From Streptomyces sp. NBC_01016 (GTDB lineage: Bacteria; Actinomycetota; Actinomycetes; Streptomycetales; Streptomycetaceae), in the NCBI RefSeq assembly GCF_026341035.1, contig NZ_JAPEOQ010000001.1:1116001-1180000 (forward strand): a stretch of 64,000 nt of DNA. The letters run 5' to 3'. The translations under genes were made by a program, and so were the position numbers. Shown here piece by piece: positions 9,437 to 16,975 of this stretch; position 1 is the first letter of the stretch, and every line of letters starts with the position of its first letter. The notes beneath the pieces were generated by a model that saw only the letters and a program-made list of their open reading frames with translations, searched no databases and was not told where the DNA came from.

Positions 9437-9455
9437 GTACACACCCGATGTGTAC
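9437..9455. promoter_or_regulatory. 7-5-7 inverted repeat, candidate operator
   Basis: GTACACA (9437-9443) and TGTGTAC (9449-9455) are perfect inverted arms separated by cccga. The site lies in the divergent region, 37 bases upstream of the small membrane protein start, so it may overlap that promoter. The binding protein is unknown; the symmetry would suit a TetR- or GntR-like dimer. Confidence 0.45.
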
Positions 9456-9594
9456 AGATTGCGGGCATGGGCTGCCGGATTTCAACCGGAAGCAGAGGTG
9501 CGGGTAGTCTGTACGGTCTGCACCGGTGTCTGTTCACGCCCCCGACCAGGGGCTCACTCCACTGACCAGCGCGGATCCGCTCGGCGGGGCCCGA

Positions 9595-9617
9595 TTGTCA
9601 GTGGTGGCCGATACCGT
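9595..9617 (+). promoter_or_regulatory. RecA-independent DNA-damage promoter (PafBC type) of rpsF-ssb operon
   Basis: TTGTCAGTG (9595-9603), eight spacer bases and TACCGT (9612-9617) fit exactly the actinobacterial motif TTGTCRGTG-N8-TAnnnT, which is known from mycobacteria as the PafBC-dependent, LexA-independent damage promoter. Transcription would start near 9624, leaving a leader of about 64 nt before rpsF. This links single-strand-binding protein supply to DNA damage. Confidence 0.75.
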
Positions 9618-9640
9618 TGCACACGCATAACAACCCTCCT

Positions 9641-9659
9641 GCCACGGAACGACCGTGGC
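9641..9659 (+). ncRNA. leader hairpin of rpsF, candidate S6:S18 autoregulatory element
   Basis: GCCACGG and CCGTGGC form a perfect 7-bp stem with a 5-nt loop in the predicted 5' leader, just before the AAAGGAGGTG ribosome site (9670-9679). Many bacteria have an S6:S18-binding leader at this place, with a CCG element in the stem. I see the hairpin and a CCG but cannot confirm the full motif. Confidence 0.4.
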
Positions 9660-9687
9660 CGCTGAGTCCAAAGGAGGTGGGTTCTAC

Positions 9688-9978
9688 ATGCGTCACTACG
9701 AGGTGATGGTCATCCTCGACCCCGATCTGGAGGAGCGCGCTGTCGCCCCCCTGATCGAGAACTTCATGTCTGTTGTCCGTGAGGGCAACGGCAAGGTGGA
9801 GAAGGTCGACACCTGGGGCCGTCGTCGTCTCTCGTACGAGATCAAGAAGAAGCCCGAGGGCATCTACTCGGTCATCGACCTGCAGGCCGAGCCTGCGGTC
9901 GTCAAGGAGCTCGACCGCCAGATGAACCTGAACGAGTCGGTCCTCCGGACCAAGGTCCTCCGTCCCGAGACCCACTGA
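9688..9978 (+). CDS. rpsF: 30S ribosomal protein bS6
   Basis: A 96-residue ribosomal protein of the small subunit platform that pairs with bS18. The sequence [16 protein letters not shown] and the basic/aromatic stretch [18 protein letters not shown] are diagnostic. The ATG at 9688 follows a very strong AAAGGAGGTG ribosome site at 8 nt. First gene of the operon rpsF-ssb-rpsR-rplI. Confidence 0.98.
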   Translation: MRHYEVMVILDPDLEERAVAPLIENFMSVVREGNGKVEKVDTWGRRRLSYEIKKKPEGIYSVIDLQAEPAVVKELDRQMNLNESVLRTKVLRPETH

Positions 9979-9995
9979 ACTTCCTAGTTCAGCGG

Positions 9996-10012
9996 TACTC
10001 GGGATTCGAGTA
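9996..10012 (+). other. stem-loop between rpsF and ssb
   Basis: TACTCG (9996-10001) and CGAGTA (10007-10012) form a 6-bp stem with a 5-nt loop in the 75-base gap between rpsF and ssb. It has no T-run, so read-through is expected; it may be an mRNA processing or stability element. Confidence 0.35.
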
Positions 10013-10053
10013 GCAGCAAGCAGCCAGCAGCAAACCCGCCGAGAGGTTCCCCC

Positions 10054-10665
10054 ATGGCAGGCGAGACCGTTATCACCGTCGTCGGAAACCTGACCGACGA
10101 CCCCGAGCTGCGCTTCACACCGTCCGGCGCGGCCGTCGCGAACTTCACGATCGCGTCGACGCCCCGGACGTTCGACCGCCAGACCAATGAGTGGAAGGAC
10201 GGCGATGCGCTGTTCCTCCGCGCGTCGATCTGGCGTCAGGCCGCGGAGAACGTTGCCGAGTCGCTGACGCGCGGCATGCGCGTCGTCGCTCAGGGACGTC
10301 TGCGGCAGCGTTCGTACGAGACCCAGCAGGGCGAGAAGCGGACGGTCGTGGAGCTCGAGGTCGACGAGATCGGCCCCTCGCTGCGCTACGCCACCGCCAA
10401 GGTCACCAAGACCCCCGGTCGTGGTGGCCAGGGTGGCGGCGGCGGATTCGGCGGCGGCCAGCAGGGCGGCGGCGGTGGCGGCTGGGGCGGCGGCCCCGGC
10501 GGCCAGCAGGGCGGTCAGGGAGGTGGCCAGGGCGGAGCCCCGGCCAACGACCCCTGGGCGACCGGTGCGCCGGCCGGCGGCGGCCAGCAGGGCGGCGGCG
10601 GTGGCGGCTGGGGCGGAAGCTCCGGCGGCTCCGGCGGCGGCTACTCGGACGAGCCCCCCTTCTAG
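10054..10665 (+). CDS. ssb: single-stranded DNA-binding protein (primary SSB)
   Basis: A 203-residue SSB that coats single strands during replication and repair. The OB fold covers about residues 1-110 ([21 protein letters not shown], with [12 protein letters not shown] and [17 protein letters not shown]). A long glycine/glutamine-rich linker (about 122-190) follows, and the acidic tip SDEPPF recruits partner proteins. The place between rpsF and rpsR is the classic one for the essential SSB. The ATG has AGAGG upstream. A PafBC-type promoter upstream of rpsF would raise it after DNA damage. Confidence 0.97.
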   Translation: MAGETVITVVGNLTDDPELRFTPSGAAVANFTIASTPRTFDRQTNEWKDGDALFLRASIWRQAAENVAESLTRGMRVVAQGRLRQRSYETQQGEKRTVVELEVDEIGPSLRYATAKVTKTPGRGGQGGGGGFGGGQQGGGGGGWGGGPGGQQGGQGGGQGGAPANDPWATGAPAGGGQQGGGGGGWGGSSGGSGGGYSDEPPF

Positions 10666-10728
10666 GGATCACTCCCTTTCAGGGCTGGGTTCGCACCCCA
10701 CACTTCTTGATCACACAGGAGAAACACC

Positions 10729-10965
10729 ATGGCGAAGCCGCCTGTGCGCAAGCCTAAGAAGAAGGTCTGCGCTTTCTGCAAGGACAAGGTCACGTACGTG
10801 GACTACAAGGACACGAACATGCTGCGGAAGTTCATTTCCGACCGCGGCAAGATCCGTGCCCGCCGCGTGACCGGCAACTGCACGCAGCACCAGCGTGACG
10901 TCGCCACGGCCGTGAAGAACAGCCGTGAGATGGCGCTGCTGCCCTACACGTCCACCGCGCGATAA
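10729..10965 (+). CDS. rpsR: 30S ribosomal protein bS18
   Basis: A 78-residue ribosomal protein. It keeps two cysteines ([11 protein letters not shown]) and the conserved stretch [15 protein letters not shown] and RRVTGNC. Paired cysteines of this kind mark the zinc-binding (C+) form of S18; the third and later metal ligand positions are only partly visible. The AGGAG ribosome site lies 7 nt before the ATG. It is the partner of bS6 two genes upstream. Confidence 0.97.
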   Translation: MAKPPVRKPKKKVCAFCKDKVTYVDYKDTNMLRKFISDRGKIRARRVTGNCTQHQRDVATAVKNSREMALLPYTSTAR

Positions 10966-10983
10966 GGAAAGGGTGACCGAAAC

Positions 10984-11430
10984 ATGAAGATCATCCTGAC
11001 CCACGAGGTCTCTGGCCTCGGCACCGCCGGCGAGGTCGTCGACGTCAAGGACGGGTACGCCCGTAACTACCTGATCCCGCGGAAGTTCGCTATCCGCTGG
11101 ACCAAGGGTGGCGAGCAGGACGTGGCGCAGATCCGCCGCGCCCGCAAGATCCACGAGATCGCCACCATCGAGCAGGCCAACGAGATCAAGGCCAAGCTCG
11201 AGGGCACCTCGGTCCGTCTGGCCGTCCGCTCCGGCGACGCCGGTCGTCTCTTCGGTTCCGTCACCCCGGCCGACGTCGCTTCGGCGATCGAGGCTGCCGG
11301 TGGCCCGAAGGTCGACAAGCGCCGTGTCGAGCTGGGCTCGCCGATCAAGTCGCTCGGTGGCCACGAGGCCTCCGTGCGTCTGCACCCCGAGGTTGCCGCC
11401 AAGGTCAACATCGAGGTCGTCTCTGCCTGA
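10984..11430 (+). CDS. rplI: 50S ribosomal protein bL9
   Basis: A 148-residue protein with the standard two-domain L9 shape. The N-terminal domain ([33 protein letters not shown]) and connecting helix are followed by the C-terminal domain with [10 protein letters not shown]. The gap to rpsR is 18 nt, with AAGGAAAGGG as ribosome site. Last gene of the operon; a strong hairpin terminator follows at 11457-11494. Confidence 0.98.
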   Translation: MKIILTHEVSGLGTAGEVVDVKDGYARNYLIPRKFAIRWTKGGEQDVAQIRRARKIHEIATIEQANEIKAKLEGTSVRLAVRSGDAGRLFGSVTPADVASAIEAAGGPKVDKRRVELGSPIKSLGGHEASVRLHPEVAAKVNIEVVSA

Positions 11431-11456
11431 GCACTGCCCTGAGCAGCGCTGAAGCA

Positions 11457-11494
11457 CATGTGGGGCCGCACCCTTCGGGGTGCGGCCCCACATG
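11457..11494 (+). terminator. terminator of the rpsF-rplI operon
   Basis: A perfect 17-bp stem (11457-11473 with 11478-11494) closed by a stable TTCG tetraloop, 26 bases after the rplI stop. No long T-run follows, which is usual in Streptomyces. Confidence 0.9.
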
Positions 11495-11520
11495 CTTGCT
11501 GTCTGCTGCCTGCCGGCTGC

Positions 11521-11534
11521 GTTTCACGTGAAAC
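11521..11534. promoter_or_regulatory. parS site
   Basis: Exact GTTTCACGTGAAAC. It lies in the gap between the convergent rplI operon and MATE gene, 82 bp from a second exact copy at 11603. Confidence 0.95.
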
Positions 11535-11602
11535 CGTGGAACGGTCTGACGGACTGCTTTGGTGTACGACCGGCTTCGCTGAACGCCGTTTCGCTGTTCA
11601 CG

Positions 11603-11616
11603 GTTTCACGTGAAAC
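11603..11616. promoter_or_regulatory. parS site
   Basis: Exact GTTTCACGTGAAAC, 13 bases beyond the stop of the leftward MATE gene. With the copy at 11521 it forms a close pair (starts 82 bp apart). Confidence 0.95.
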
Positions 11617-11629
11617 AGCCCGTTTCGAG

Positions 11630-12967
11630 TCAGCGCGTCGCGCCCGTCACGGCCCAGCGTCCTGAGCGGTAGCGGATCCAGAGCGTGATCATGCGCACCG
11701 TCATCATCAGCGCCATCGCGCCCCATACGGCGGTGAGACCACCGCCGAGGACGGGGACCAGTAGCGCCACTGGCGTGAAGATGGCGAAGGTGACCAGCAT
11801 GGCCCAGGCCAGATACGGACCGTCGCCCGCGCCCATGAGGACACCGTCCAGGACATAGACGATCCCGCAAATGGGCTGGGAAAGGGCCACGACGATGAGG
11901 GCGGGCAGCGCGACGTCCTGCACGAGCTGATCGCTCGTGAACAGCGGGACGAACAGAGGTCTGGCGGCGACGATCAGTACGCCAAGGACGACTCCCGCGG
12001 CGATCCCCCACTCCACCATCCGGCGGCAGACGGCCCGTGCGCCCGGAGCGTCGTCCGCTCCGAGGTAGCGGCCGATGATCGCCTGGCCGGCGATGGCGAT
12101 GGCGTCGAGAGCGAAGGCCGTCAGACTCCACAGCGACAGGATGATCTGGTGCGCGGCCACATCGGCGTCACCGAGCCGGGCCGCGACGGCCGTCGCGATC
12201 ATCAGGATCGCCCGGAGCGAGATCGTACGGACCAGGAGCGGCGCGCCTGCCTGGGCGCAGGCCTTGATGCCGGCGGCATCTGGACGCAGCGAAGCTCCAT
12301 GGCGGCGGGCGCCGCGGATCACGACGACGAGATAGACGGCGGCCATGCCGACCTGGGCGATGACGGTGCCCCAGGCCGAACCCGCGATGCCCAGTCCGGC
12401 ACCGTAGACGAGCGCGACGTTCAGCCCGGCATTGGCGACGAAGCCGGCGACCGCCACATAGAGAGGGGTCTTGGTGTTCTGCAGCCCGCGCAGCACACCG
12501 GTGGCGGCGAGGACGATGAGCATCGGGGGAATGCCGAGCGAGGAAATGCGCAGGTAGGTGATCGCGTAGGGCGTCGCCGTGTCGGAAGCGCCGAAGAGCT
12601 CGACCAGCCCCGGGGCCGTGGGCAGGGCGACCGCGACCACCACGGCTCCGAGGAACAGGGCGAGCCAGATGCCGTCCATGCCCTGCTGGATGGCGGACTT
12701 CAGATCGCCGGAGCCGACGCGGCGGGCAACCGCCGCGGTGGTCGCGTAGGCGAGGAAGACGAAGATGCTGACCGCGGTCTGCAGCAGGGCCGAGGCGACG
12801 GCAAGTCCGGCGAGCTGTGAGGTGCCGAGATGGCCGACGATGGCGCTGTCGGCCATGAGGAAAAGAGGCTCGGCGACGAGTGCGCCAAAGGCGGGAACGG
12901 CGAGGGCGACGATCTCTCGGTCGTGCCGGCGTCGGGCGGCCTTGGGTGTCGCGGGAGCCTGTGTCAT
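11630..12967 (-). CDS. MATE-family multidrug/metabolite efflux protein
   Basis: A 445-residue membrane exporter with twelve predicted helices in two halves, of the DinF/NorM-type MATE family. These proteins expel cationic or organic compounds using H+ or Na+ gradients. Stretches such as LAVPAFGALVAEPLFLMADSA, GHLGTSQLAGL and LRGLQNTKTPLYVA are characteristic. The ATG at 12967 is preferred: a good -10/-35 pair lies 7 nt upstream, so the mRNA would be leaderless. TTG and GTG codons 6-9 nt upstream are less likely. The substrate cannot be predicted. It is divergent from dnaB. Confidence 0.9.
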   Translation of the reverse strand: MTQAPATPKAARRRHDREIVALAVPAFGALVAEPLFLMADSAIVGHLGTSQLAGLAVASALLQTAVSIFVFLAYATTAAVARRVGSGDLKSAIQQGMDGIWLALFLGAVVVAVALPTAPGLVELFGASDTATPYAITYLRISSLGIPPMLIVLAATGVLRGLQNTKTPLYVAVAGFVANAGLNVALVYGAGLGIAGSAWGTVIAQVGMAAVYLVVVIRGARRHGASLRPDAAGIKACAQAGAPLLVRTISLRAILMIATAVAARLGDADVAAHQIILSLWSLTAFALDAIAIAGQAIIGRYLGADDAPGARAVCRRMVEWGIAAGVVLGVLIVAARPLFVPLFTSDQLVQDVALPALIVVALSQPICGIVYVLDGVLMGAGDGPYLAWAMLVTFAIFTPVALLVPVLGGGLTAVWGAMALMMTVRMITLWIRYRSGRWAVTGATR

Positions 12968-12974
12968 GGGCACC

Positions 12975-13004
12975 AATCTAATCTTCCACAGGTAAGAGAT
13001 GCAA
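12975..13004 (-). promoter_or_regulatory. promoter of MATE gene, leaderless transcript predicted
   Basis: On the minus strand TTGCAT (12999-13004), an 18-base spacer and TAGATT (12975-12980) form a housekeeping-type promoter. The -10 box ends 7 bases before the ATG at 12967, so transcription should begin at or next to the start codon. Confidence 0.6.
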
Positions 13005-13155
13005 CGCGATAATGACCCTTACTTGTGGAGGTCTTCCGCGTGTCGCGCGGCGGGGCCGACGGAGATCTTGGGCCGACTGGGAAAGTTTTTCTTCTGCACA
13101 GCCGGTGGACGGGAAAACCGCAGGTCAGAGCCTATGTATGGAATAGCCTGAGGGC

Positions 13156-13244
13156 TTGTTCACAGGACTGTCCACCGTGTCGTGCACAGGTTTTCCCTGG
13201 TTCTCCACAGCGAGGGGCCCGTCATCCACACCGCCTGTGGATAA
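13156..13244. promoter_or_regulatory. DnaA-box cluster upstream of dnaB
   Basis: Four boxes lie in 89 bases: TTGTTCACA (13156-13164, one mismatch), TTCTCCACA (13201-13209), TCATCCACA (13222-13230) and a perfect TTATCCACA on the minus strand (13236-13244). The Streptomyces DnaA consensus is (T/C)(T/C)(G/A/C)TCCACA. The cluster sits in the 459-base gap between the MATE gene and dnaB, which has no small ORF that I trust. Confidence 0.7.
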
Positions 13245-13356
13245 CCAGATTGGCTGACGGTGCAGACAGGCCTACCGTGGTGCGGCGCCCACCGTGTCCC
13301 GCGACCTCGGAAACCTCACAAAACCGACGCGTCAGAAGCGGAGTTGGGCCTCTTAT

Positions 13357-13379
13357 TTGTCAGTGTCGTGCCGTAGGAA
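13357..13379 (+). promoter_or_regulatory. probable DNA-damage (PafBC type) promoter of dnaB
   Basis: TTGTCAGTG (13357-13365), eight bases and TAGGAA (13374-13379) match the motif TTGTCRGTG-N8-TAnnnT except for the last base. Transcription would start near 13386, about 40 nt before the GTG of dnaB. A second, ordinary promoter may lie upstream near 13250-13275 (TTGGCT, 17 bases, TACCGT). Confidence 0.6.
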
Positions 13380-13426
13380 TGAGGGGTACGGCGAGGTCCG
13401 CTCGGCGGACGGGAGGAGGCGGCCCG

Positions 13427-14905
13427 GTGAGTATCTCCGAGCCATTGGACGACCCCTGGGCCGACGACGGTCCCAGCGATCGCCTCCCCGCTTCCCGGCC
13501 GTTCCGGGGCGGTGGCCGAGGCCAGGGTGACCAGCACGAGCGGGGCAGCGAGGGCGGTGGTTGGGACGAGGGCCCTGCCACCTTCGAGCGCGTCCCGCCG
13601 CAGGACCTGGACGCCGAGCAGTCCGTGCTCGGCGGCATGCTCCTGTCGAAGGACGCGATCGCCGACGTCGTGGAGGTCATCAAGGGGGCCGACTTCTACA
13701 AGCCGGCCCACGAAACGATCTTCCAGGCAGTCCTCGACGTCTATGCCAAGGGCGAGCCCGCCGACCCGATCACCATCGCCGCGGAGCTGACCAAGCGCGG
13801 CGAGATCAACAAGGTGGGTGGCGCATCGTATCTGCACACCCTCGTGCAGACGGTCCCGACGGCGGCGAACGCCGAGTACTACGCGGAGATCGTCCACGAG
13901 CGCGCCGTACTGCGTCGTCTCGTCGAGGCGGGCACGCGGATCACGCAGATGGGATACGCGGGCGACGACGACGTCGACGAGATCGTCAACAGGGCGCAGG
14001 CCGAGGTCTACGCGGTCACCGAGCAGCGCACCAGCGAGGACTACCTCCCGCTCGGCGACATCATGGAGGGCGCGCTCGACGAGATCGAGGCGATCGGTTC
14101 GCGCAGCGGTGAGATGACCGGTGTGCCGACAGGCTTCACCGACTTCGACTCGCTCACCAACGGTCTGCACCCGGGCCAGATGATCGTCATCGCGGCCCGC
14201 CCCGCCATGGGTAAGTCCACGCTGGCACTGGACTTCGCGCGCGCCGCGTCGATCAAGAACAACCTGCCCAGCGTCATCTTCTCCCTCGAAATGGGGCGCA
14301 ACGAGATCGCGATGCGCCTGCTGTCGGCCGAGGCGCGCGTGGCCCTGCACCACATGCGCTCCGGCACGATGACGGACGAGGACTGGACGCGGCTCGCGCG
14401 CCGGATGCCCGAGGTCTCGGCCGCGCCGCTGTACATCGACGACTCCCCGAACCTGTCGATGATGGAGATCCGCGCGAAGTGCCGCCGGCTCAAGCAGCGC
14501 AACGACATCAAGCTCGTGATCATCGACTATCTGCAGCTGATGCAGGCCGGTGGCTCGAAGCGCTCCGAGAGCCGTCAGCAGGAGGTATCGGACATGTCCC
14601 GAAACCTGAAGCTGCTGGCCAAGGAGCTGGAACTGCCGGTGATCGCGCTCTCCCAGCTGAACCGTGGTCCCGAGCAGCGCACGGACAAGAAGCCGATGGT
14701 CTCCGACCTGCGTGAGTCCGGCTCCATCGAGCAGGACGCCGACATGGTCATCCTTCTGCACCGTGAGGACGCGTACGAGAAGGAGTCTCCGCGCGCGGGC
14801 GAGGCGGACATCATCGTCGGCAAGCACCGTAATGGTCCGACGGCCACGATCACCGTCGCCTTCCAGGGCCACTACTCGCGCTTCGTGGACATGGCGCAGA
14901 CCTGA
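13427..14905 (+). CDS. dnaB: replicative DNA helicase DnaB
   Basis: The hexameric helicase of the replication fork, 492 residues. Residues 1-45 are a charged flexible tail. The N-terminal domain (about 50-150) starts with PPQDLDAEQSVLGGMLLSKDA. The RecA-like motor has Walker A ARPAMGKSTLALDFA, Walker B LVIIDYLQLMQ and the H4/QSQLNR-like stretch ALSQLNRGPEQR. No intein is present. The GTG at 13427 is chosen because GGAGGAGG lies 7 nt before it and it gives normal family length; an open frame extends further upstream but runs through promoter and DnaA boxes. It is preceded by a damage-type promoter and a DnaA-box cluster. Confidence 0.97.
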   Translation: MSISEPLDDPWADDGPSDRLPASRPFRGGGRGQGDQHERGSEGGGWDEGPATFERVPPQDLDAEQSVLGGMLLSKDAIADVVEVIKGADFYKPAHETIFQAVLDVYAKGEPADPITIAAELTKRGEINKVGGASYLHTLVQTVPTAANAEYYAEIVHERAVLRRLVEAGTRITQMGYAGDDDVDEIVNRAQAEVYAVTEQRTSEDYLPLGDIMEGALDEIEAIGSRSGEMTGVPTGFTDFDSLTNGLHPGQMIVIAARPAMGKSTLALDFARAASIKNNLPSVIFSLEMGRNEIAMRLLSAEARVALHHMRSGTMTDEDWTRLARRMPEVSAAPLYIDDSPNLSMMEIRAKCRRLKQRNDIKLVIIDYLQLMQAGGSKRSESRQQEVSDMSRNLKLLAKELELPVIALSQLNRGPEQRTDKKPMVSDLRESGSIEQDADMVILLHREDAYEKESPRAGEADIIVGKHRNGPTATITVAFQGHYSRFVDMAQT

Positions 14906-15005
14906 TCGGAAGACGGGTAGGGCGAGCACCCCGGCTGCTCTGGAGAAGATCAGCCTCCGGTGAAAACCGCTCGACGTCGGTCGTCGGCCGGGATGGACTG
15001 GGCGT

Positions 15006-16388
15006 ATGACGACATCCCCGGAAGAGTTGTTGCCCACCACGCGTCGCGCCCTCCTGCACCGCATCGCCGTAGCCCAGAGCGAGGGGCGGGCGCCCTCACT
15101 CGTGGCCGCGGTCGCGCGGGACGGTGAGCTGGTGTGGACCGGGTCGCGTACCTCGGTGGACGGGCACGGGCCGGACGAGCACGTGCAGTACCGGATCGGT
15201 TCGATCACCAAGACGTTCACGGCCGTGCTGGTGCTGCGGCTGCGCGACGAAGGGCTGCTCGACCTGGCGGACCCGCTCGAGAAGCATCTGCCCGACACCG
15301 GTGCCGGCACGGTCACCATCGCCGAACTGCTCGCCCACACTGGCGGGTTGGCTGCGGAGACTCCGGGGGAATGGTGGGAGCGGAGCCCGGGGAGCCGGCG
15401 CCCGACCCTCGCGGACGTCCTCGGCGAGCAGCCCTTCCGGCACCCCGTCGGCCGTCGCCACCACTACTCCAACCCCGGCTATACGCTCCTGGGCGCCCTG
15501 GTCGAGGCGGTGCGCGGGGTGTCCTGGGAGGAGGCCCTGCGCGACGAGATCCTCGAACCGCTGGGTCTGACCCGCACCAGCGTCCAACCGCAGCACCCGC
15601 ACGCCGGGGGCTGGGCCGTGCACCCGTACGCAGATGTGCTGCTTCCGGAGCCGAGTGAGGATCTGGGCCTGATGGCCCCTGCCGGTCAACTGTGGTCCAC
15701 CACCCGGGACTTGGCCGTCTTCGCGTCCTTCCTCGCAGTCGGAGACGAGCGGGTGCTGAGTGCGGACTCCGTCCGGGAGCTGCGGACCCCCGCGGCGCCG
15801 ACGCTGCCCGGCAACTGGGAGGCCTCGTACGGGCTCGGCATGCAGGTGGTGCGGGGCGGCGGCCTCACCTTGGCCGGACACACCGGCTCGCTGCCGGGGT
15901 TCGTGGCGGGGCTGTGGCTGTGCGAAGAAGAGGGACTCGTGGCGGTCGCTCTCGCCAACTGCACGACGGGGGTGCCCGTGGCGACGCTGGCCGCCGAGCT
16001 GTTGGGGATCGTCGCCGAGGCTGAACCGAGGTTGCCCGAGCCGTGGCGACCGCTCCCCGAAGTGAAGGCTTCCGAACTGGAGCTGGTGGGGCCCTGGTAC
16101 TGGGGGACACAGGCCGTGGTGCTGCGCCTGGCGGCCGACGGTGGAGTGGAGATGGGGCCGGCGGCCGAGGGCGGGCGACGCTCCCGGTTCCGGTCGAACG
16201 GGGATGGCACCTGGACCGGGCTCGACGGCTACTACGCGGGGGAGCTGCTCCGGGCCGTCCGGCGGGACGATGGGGCGGTGAGCCACCTCGACCTCGGTTC
16301 CTTCGTCTTCACGCGGGAGCCGTACCCGGCGGACGGGCCCGTTCCTGGCGGGGTGGATCCGGAGGGGTGGCGGGGCATTCCGCGGTGA
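15006..16388 (+). CDS. serine hydrolase of the beta-lactamase class C / DD-peptidase family
   Basis: A 460-residue enzyme with the penicillin-recognising fold. SITK (Ser66, Lys69) is the SxxK motif, YSN near 154-156 is the second motif, and HTGSLPGF near 292 replaces KTG, as in esterase/D-aminopeptidase relatives (class C beta-lactamase-like). The region after about residue 350 is an extra C-terminal beta domain. No signal peptide is seen, so it is probably cytoplasmic and acts on esters or small peptides rather than as a secreted beta-lactamase. It stands alone, 100 bases downstream of dnaB, and converges on a GNAT gene across a parS hairpin. Confidence 0.85.
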   Translation: MTTSPEELLPTTRRALLHRIAVAQSEGRAPSLVAAVARDGELVWTGSRTSVDGHGPDEHVQYRIGSITKTFTAVLVLRLRDEGLLDLADPLEKHLPDTGAGTVTIAELLAHTGGLAAETPGEWWERSPGSRRPTLADVLGEQPFRHPVGRRHHYSNPGYTLLGALVEAVRGVSWEEALRDEILEPLGLTRTSVQPQHPHAGGWAVHPYADVLLPEPSEDLGLMAPAGQLWSTTRDLAVFASFLAVGDERVLSADSVRELRTPAAPTLPGNWEASYGLGMQVVRGGGLTLAGHTGSLPGFVAGLWLCEEEGLVAVALANCTTGVPVATLAAELLGIVAEAEPRLPEPWRPLPEVKASELELVGPWYWGTQAVVLRLAADGGVEMGPAAEGGRRSRFRSNGDGTWTGLDGYYAGELLRAVRRDDGAVSHLDLGSFVFTREPYPADGPVPGGVDPEGWRGIPR

Positions 16389-16410
16389 TGCGCGGCTCCG
16401 TCGGTCGGCT

Positions 16411-16424
16411 GTTTCACGTGAATC
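16411..16424. promoter_or_regulatory. parS site, one mismatch
   Basis: GTTTCACGTGAATC differs from the consensus at position 13 only. First of two tandem copies. Confidence 0.8.
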
Positions 16425-16428
16425 GGCT

Positions 16429-16442
16429 GTTTCACGTGAAAC
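16429..16442. promoter_or_regulatory. parS site
   Basis: Exact GTTTCACGTGAAAC, 18 bases after the first copy, so the two sites lie on nearly the same repeat but on slightly different helix faces. Confidence 0.95.
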
Positions 16443-16476
16443 AGCCGACCGATCGACTCCCCGGCCCCGGCCCCGA

Positions 16477-16929
16477 TCAGAGTTGCAGCTTGAAGCCCAG
16501 ATGCGAGCCCACGAAGCCGAGCCGCTCGTAGAAGCGGTGGGCATCGGTGCGCGTGGCGTCGGAGGTCAGCTGCACCAACTGGCAGTGCTCGCGCCGGGAC
16601 TCGTCGACGGCCCACTCGATGAGCTGCGTGCCGAGGCCGCTTCCACGCTCGTCCGCGTGGATGCGGACGGCCTCGATGAGCGAGCGGGTGGAGCCCTTCC
16701 GGGAGAGCCCGGGGATGATGCTGAGTTGCAGCGTGCCGACGACGCGGCCCCCGCGCACGGCGACGACGAGGTGCTGATTCGCGTCCGCCGTCAGGCGTGC
16801 GTGCGCGGCGAGATACGGCGTGAGGTCCTCCGGTGACTCCCGCTGGGCGCCCAACGGGTCGTCCGCCAGCATGGCGACGATCTCCGGAATGTCCTCGGCC
16901 GCGGCCGGCCTGATCTCAAGATCTCCCAT
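16477..16929 (-). CDS. GNAT-family N-acetyltransferase
   Basis: A 150-residue single-domain GNAT. The acetyl-CoA loop is seen as RGSGLGTQLIEW (the R/QxxGxG/A pattern), after the beta strand RSLIEAVRIHADE. The C-terminal HRFYERLGFVGSHLGFK is the usual last strand. It acetylates an amine of unknown identity. The gene stands between a parS hairpin and a marR gene on the same strand, with 46 bases to the latter. No ribosome site stands out. Confidence 0.85.
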   Translation of the reverse strand: MGDLEIRPAAAEDIPEIVAMLADDPLGAQRESPEDLTPYLAAHARLTADANQHLVVAVRGGRVVGTLQLSIIPGLSRKGSTRSLIEAVRIHADERGSGLGTQLIEWAVDESRREHCQLVQLTSDATRTDAHRFYERLGFVGSHLGFKLQL

Positions 16930-16975
16930 GGGCCGCAGCCTATGCGGAGCCTCCCGCCGACTGTGCTCGGCCCGG

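Larger units (their letters stand above)
16401..16452. terminator. 22-bp perfect inverted repeat built from two parS units
   Basis: The arms 16401-16422 and 16431-16452 are perfect reverse complements around an 8-nt loop. The structure contains two tandem 18-base units (16405-16422 and 16423-16440) that each carry parS. It lies between two convergent genes (stops at 16388 and 16477), the place for a bidirectional terminator. The stem is strong enough for that role. Confidence 0.7.
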
